Source: JBEHYA01 sp048498415
GTDB taxonomy: Bacteria > Pseudomonadota > Alphaproteobacteria > UBA9219 > RGZA01
DNA length: 5,504 nucleotides
Direction of reading: 5' to 3'
NCBI GenBank assembly: GCA_048498415.1
Contig: JBEHYA010000106.1
Location: 1-5,504 of the forward strand
The position numbers and the translations under genes are program-made. A model generated the notes under the pieces. That model did no database searches, had not been told where the DNA came from, and worked only from the letters and a program-made list of their open reading frames with translations. This document shows positions 4,522 through 5,504 of this stretch, piece after piece (within the stretch, counting starts at the first letter, position 1; every line of letters starts with the position of its first letter).

Positions 4522-5504
4522 ATGAACGGCGCAGAAGTTATTATCAAGGCCCTTCGCGATCAGGGCGTCGATACGGTTTTCGGTTATCCCGGCGGCGCCG
4601 TGCTGCCCATTTACGACGCGCTATTCAAACAGAACGACATCCGCCACATCCTGGTGCGCCAGGAAGGCGGCGCCATTCACGCAGCCGAAGGCTATGCGCG
4701 TTCCACCGGCAAAGTCGGCGTCGCGCTCGTTACCTCCGGCCCCGGCGCCACCAACGCGGTCACCGGTTTGGCCGATGCGCTGTTAGATTCCATTCCCGTC
4801 ATCTGCCTTACGGGTCAGGTCCCCAGCCATCTCATTGGCTCCGATGCGTTCCAGGAATGCGATACCACCGGCATCACCCGCCCGTGCACCAAACATAATT
4901 ATCTGGTCAAAGATGCGAATGCCATCGCGCGCACCGTGCATGAAGCGTTTTTCGTCGCCTCCGCCGGCCGCCCGGGCCCGGTTGTGATCGATTTCCCCAA
5001 AGACGTGCAGTTTGCGGAAGCGCCCTACATTGCGCCTTCCGACGTTATTCACCCCACATACGCGCCCAAAACCGTGGGCGATATGGAAGCGATCACCCGC
5101 GCGGTTGAATTGATGGCCGATGCCGAACGCCCCGTTTTCTATACCGGCGGCGGCATCATCAATTCCGGCCCACGCGCGTCGGAAGCCCTTAAAAAACTCG
5201 TGAAACTCACCGGCTACCCGATCACCAGCACGCTAATGGGCCTGGGCGCTTTCCCCACAACGGATTCCCATTTCCTCGGCATGCTCGGCATGCACGGCAC
5301 CTACGAAGCCAATCTGGCCATGCACCATTGCGACGTCATGATTAATCTGGGCGCCCGCTTCGATGACCGCGTGACCGGTAAGCTTTCTGAATTCGCGCCC
5401 AAGGCCAAAAAGATTCATGTCGATATCGACGCCAGCTCGATCAACAAAACCGTGATCGTGGATATTCCCATCATCGGCGATGCCGGCACCATCATCGAAC
5501 AGAT
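4522..5504 (+). CDS. ilvB: Acetolactate synthase large (catalytic) subunit, 3' end outside window
   Basis: The product condenses two pyruvates to 2-acetolactate, or pyruvate with 2-ketobutyrate to 2-aceto-2-hydroxybutyrate. This is the first common step of valine, leucine and isoleucine synthesis, and the enzyme uses thiamine diphosphate, FAD and Mg. The frame is open from the ATG for 327 codons to the window edge, a little over half of a normal large subunit of about 570-600 residues. Visible motifs are GAEVIIKAL at the start, VFGYPGGAVLPIYDAL (19-34), the catalytic Glu in VRQEGGAIHAAEG (E48), TSGPGATNAVTG (71-82), DAFQECDTTGITRP, GRPGPVVIDFPKD (149-161), TLMGLGAFP (237-245), GMLGMHGTYEAN (253-264) and GARFDDRVTGK (277-287). 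The TPP-binding C-terminal domain is off the edge. The ATG aligns with the usual alphaproteobacterial start; the only ribosome-site candidate is GGTGGG (4509-4514). The symbol could equally be ilvI, and ilvH/ilvN would be expected next. Confidence 0.96.
   Translation, partial: MNGAEVIIKALRDQGVDTVFGYPGGAVLPIYDALFKQNDIRHILVRQEGGAIHAAEGYARSTGKVGVALVTSGPGATNAVTGLADALLDSIPVICLTGQVPSHLIGSDAFQECDTTGITRPCTKHNYLVKDANAIARTVHEAFFVASAGRPGPVVIDFPKDVQFAEAPYIAPSDVIHPTYAPKTVGDMEAITRAVELMADAERPVFYTGGGIINSGPRASEALKKLVKLTGYPITSTLMGLGAFPTTDSHFLGMLGMHGTYEANLAMHHCDVMINLGARFDDRVTGKLSEFAPKAKKIHVDIDASSINKTVIVDIPIIGDAGTIIEQ

Overview
The window looks like an ordinary housekeeping stretch from an alphaproteobacterium. 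Four things point that way. MiaA carries the alphaproteobacterial 'NADSMQVY...LSAQP' form. SecD opens in the IPRW...ALPN style seen in alphaproteobacterial SecD. yajC-secD is an operon, and miaA lies directly upstream of the acetolactate synthase large-subunit gene, a neighbourhood common in that class. The genus cannot be read from the sequence.

Layout. Positions 1-99 hold no supportable gene, only a degenerate copy of a dispersed palindromic element. Positions 100-1212 (minus) encode a PilT-like secretion/pilus ATPase with a very proline-rich C-terminal tail. Positions 1213-1341 hold a second, well-preserved palindromic element. Positions 1342-2919 (minus) are secD and 2929-3327 (minus) are yajC, nine bases apart and probably one transcript. 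Positions 3328-3456 are a divergent promoter region. From there miaA runs rightwards (3457-4368), followed by a third palindromic element (4370-4450), a likely promoter, and the first 327 codons of an ilvB/ilvI-type acetolactate synthase gene that runs off the right edge.

Functional picture. YajC and SecD are accessory inner-membrane subunits of the Sec translocon. SecD normally works with SecF, but secF is not next to secD here: an ATPase gene sits in the downstream position. MiaA prenylates A37 of tRNAs that read codons starting with U. IlvB makes the first committed step of valine and isoleucine synthesis. Transcription diverges from the yajC-miaA gap.

The most distinctive structure outside the genes is the set of three palindromic elements. 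They occupy every intergenic gap except the short yajC-secD gap and the divergent promoter region. Each has two small hairpins flanking a central inverted repeat, and stem differences between copies are almost always matched on both arms. Read on the plus strand they give the W-I-P-A-x-A-G-M signature that marks a widespread class of proteobacterial intergenic repeats. I found no convincing new multi-gene system. The points most worth checking are the repeats, the missing secF, the proline-rich ATPase tail and the anti-Shine-Dalgarno-like sequence before secD.
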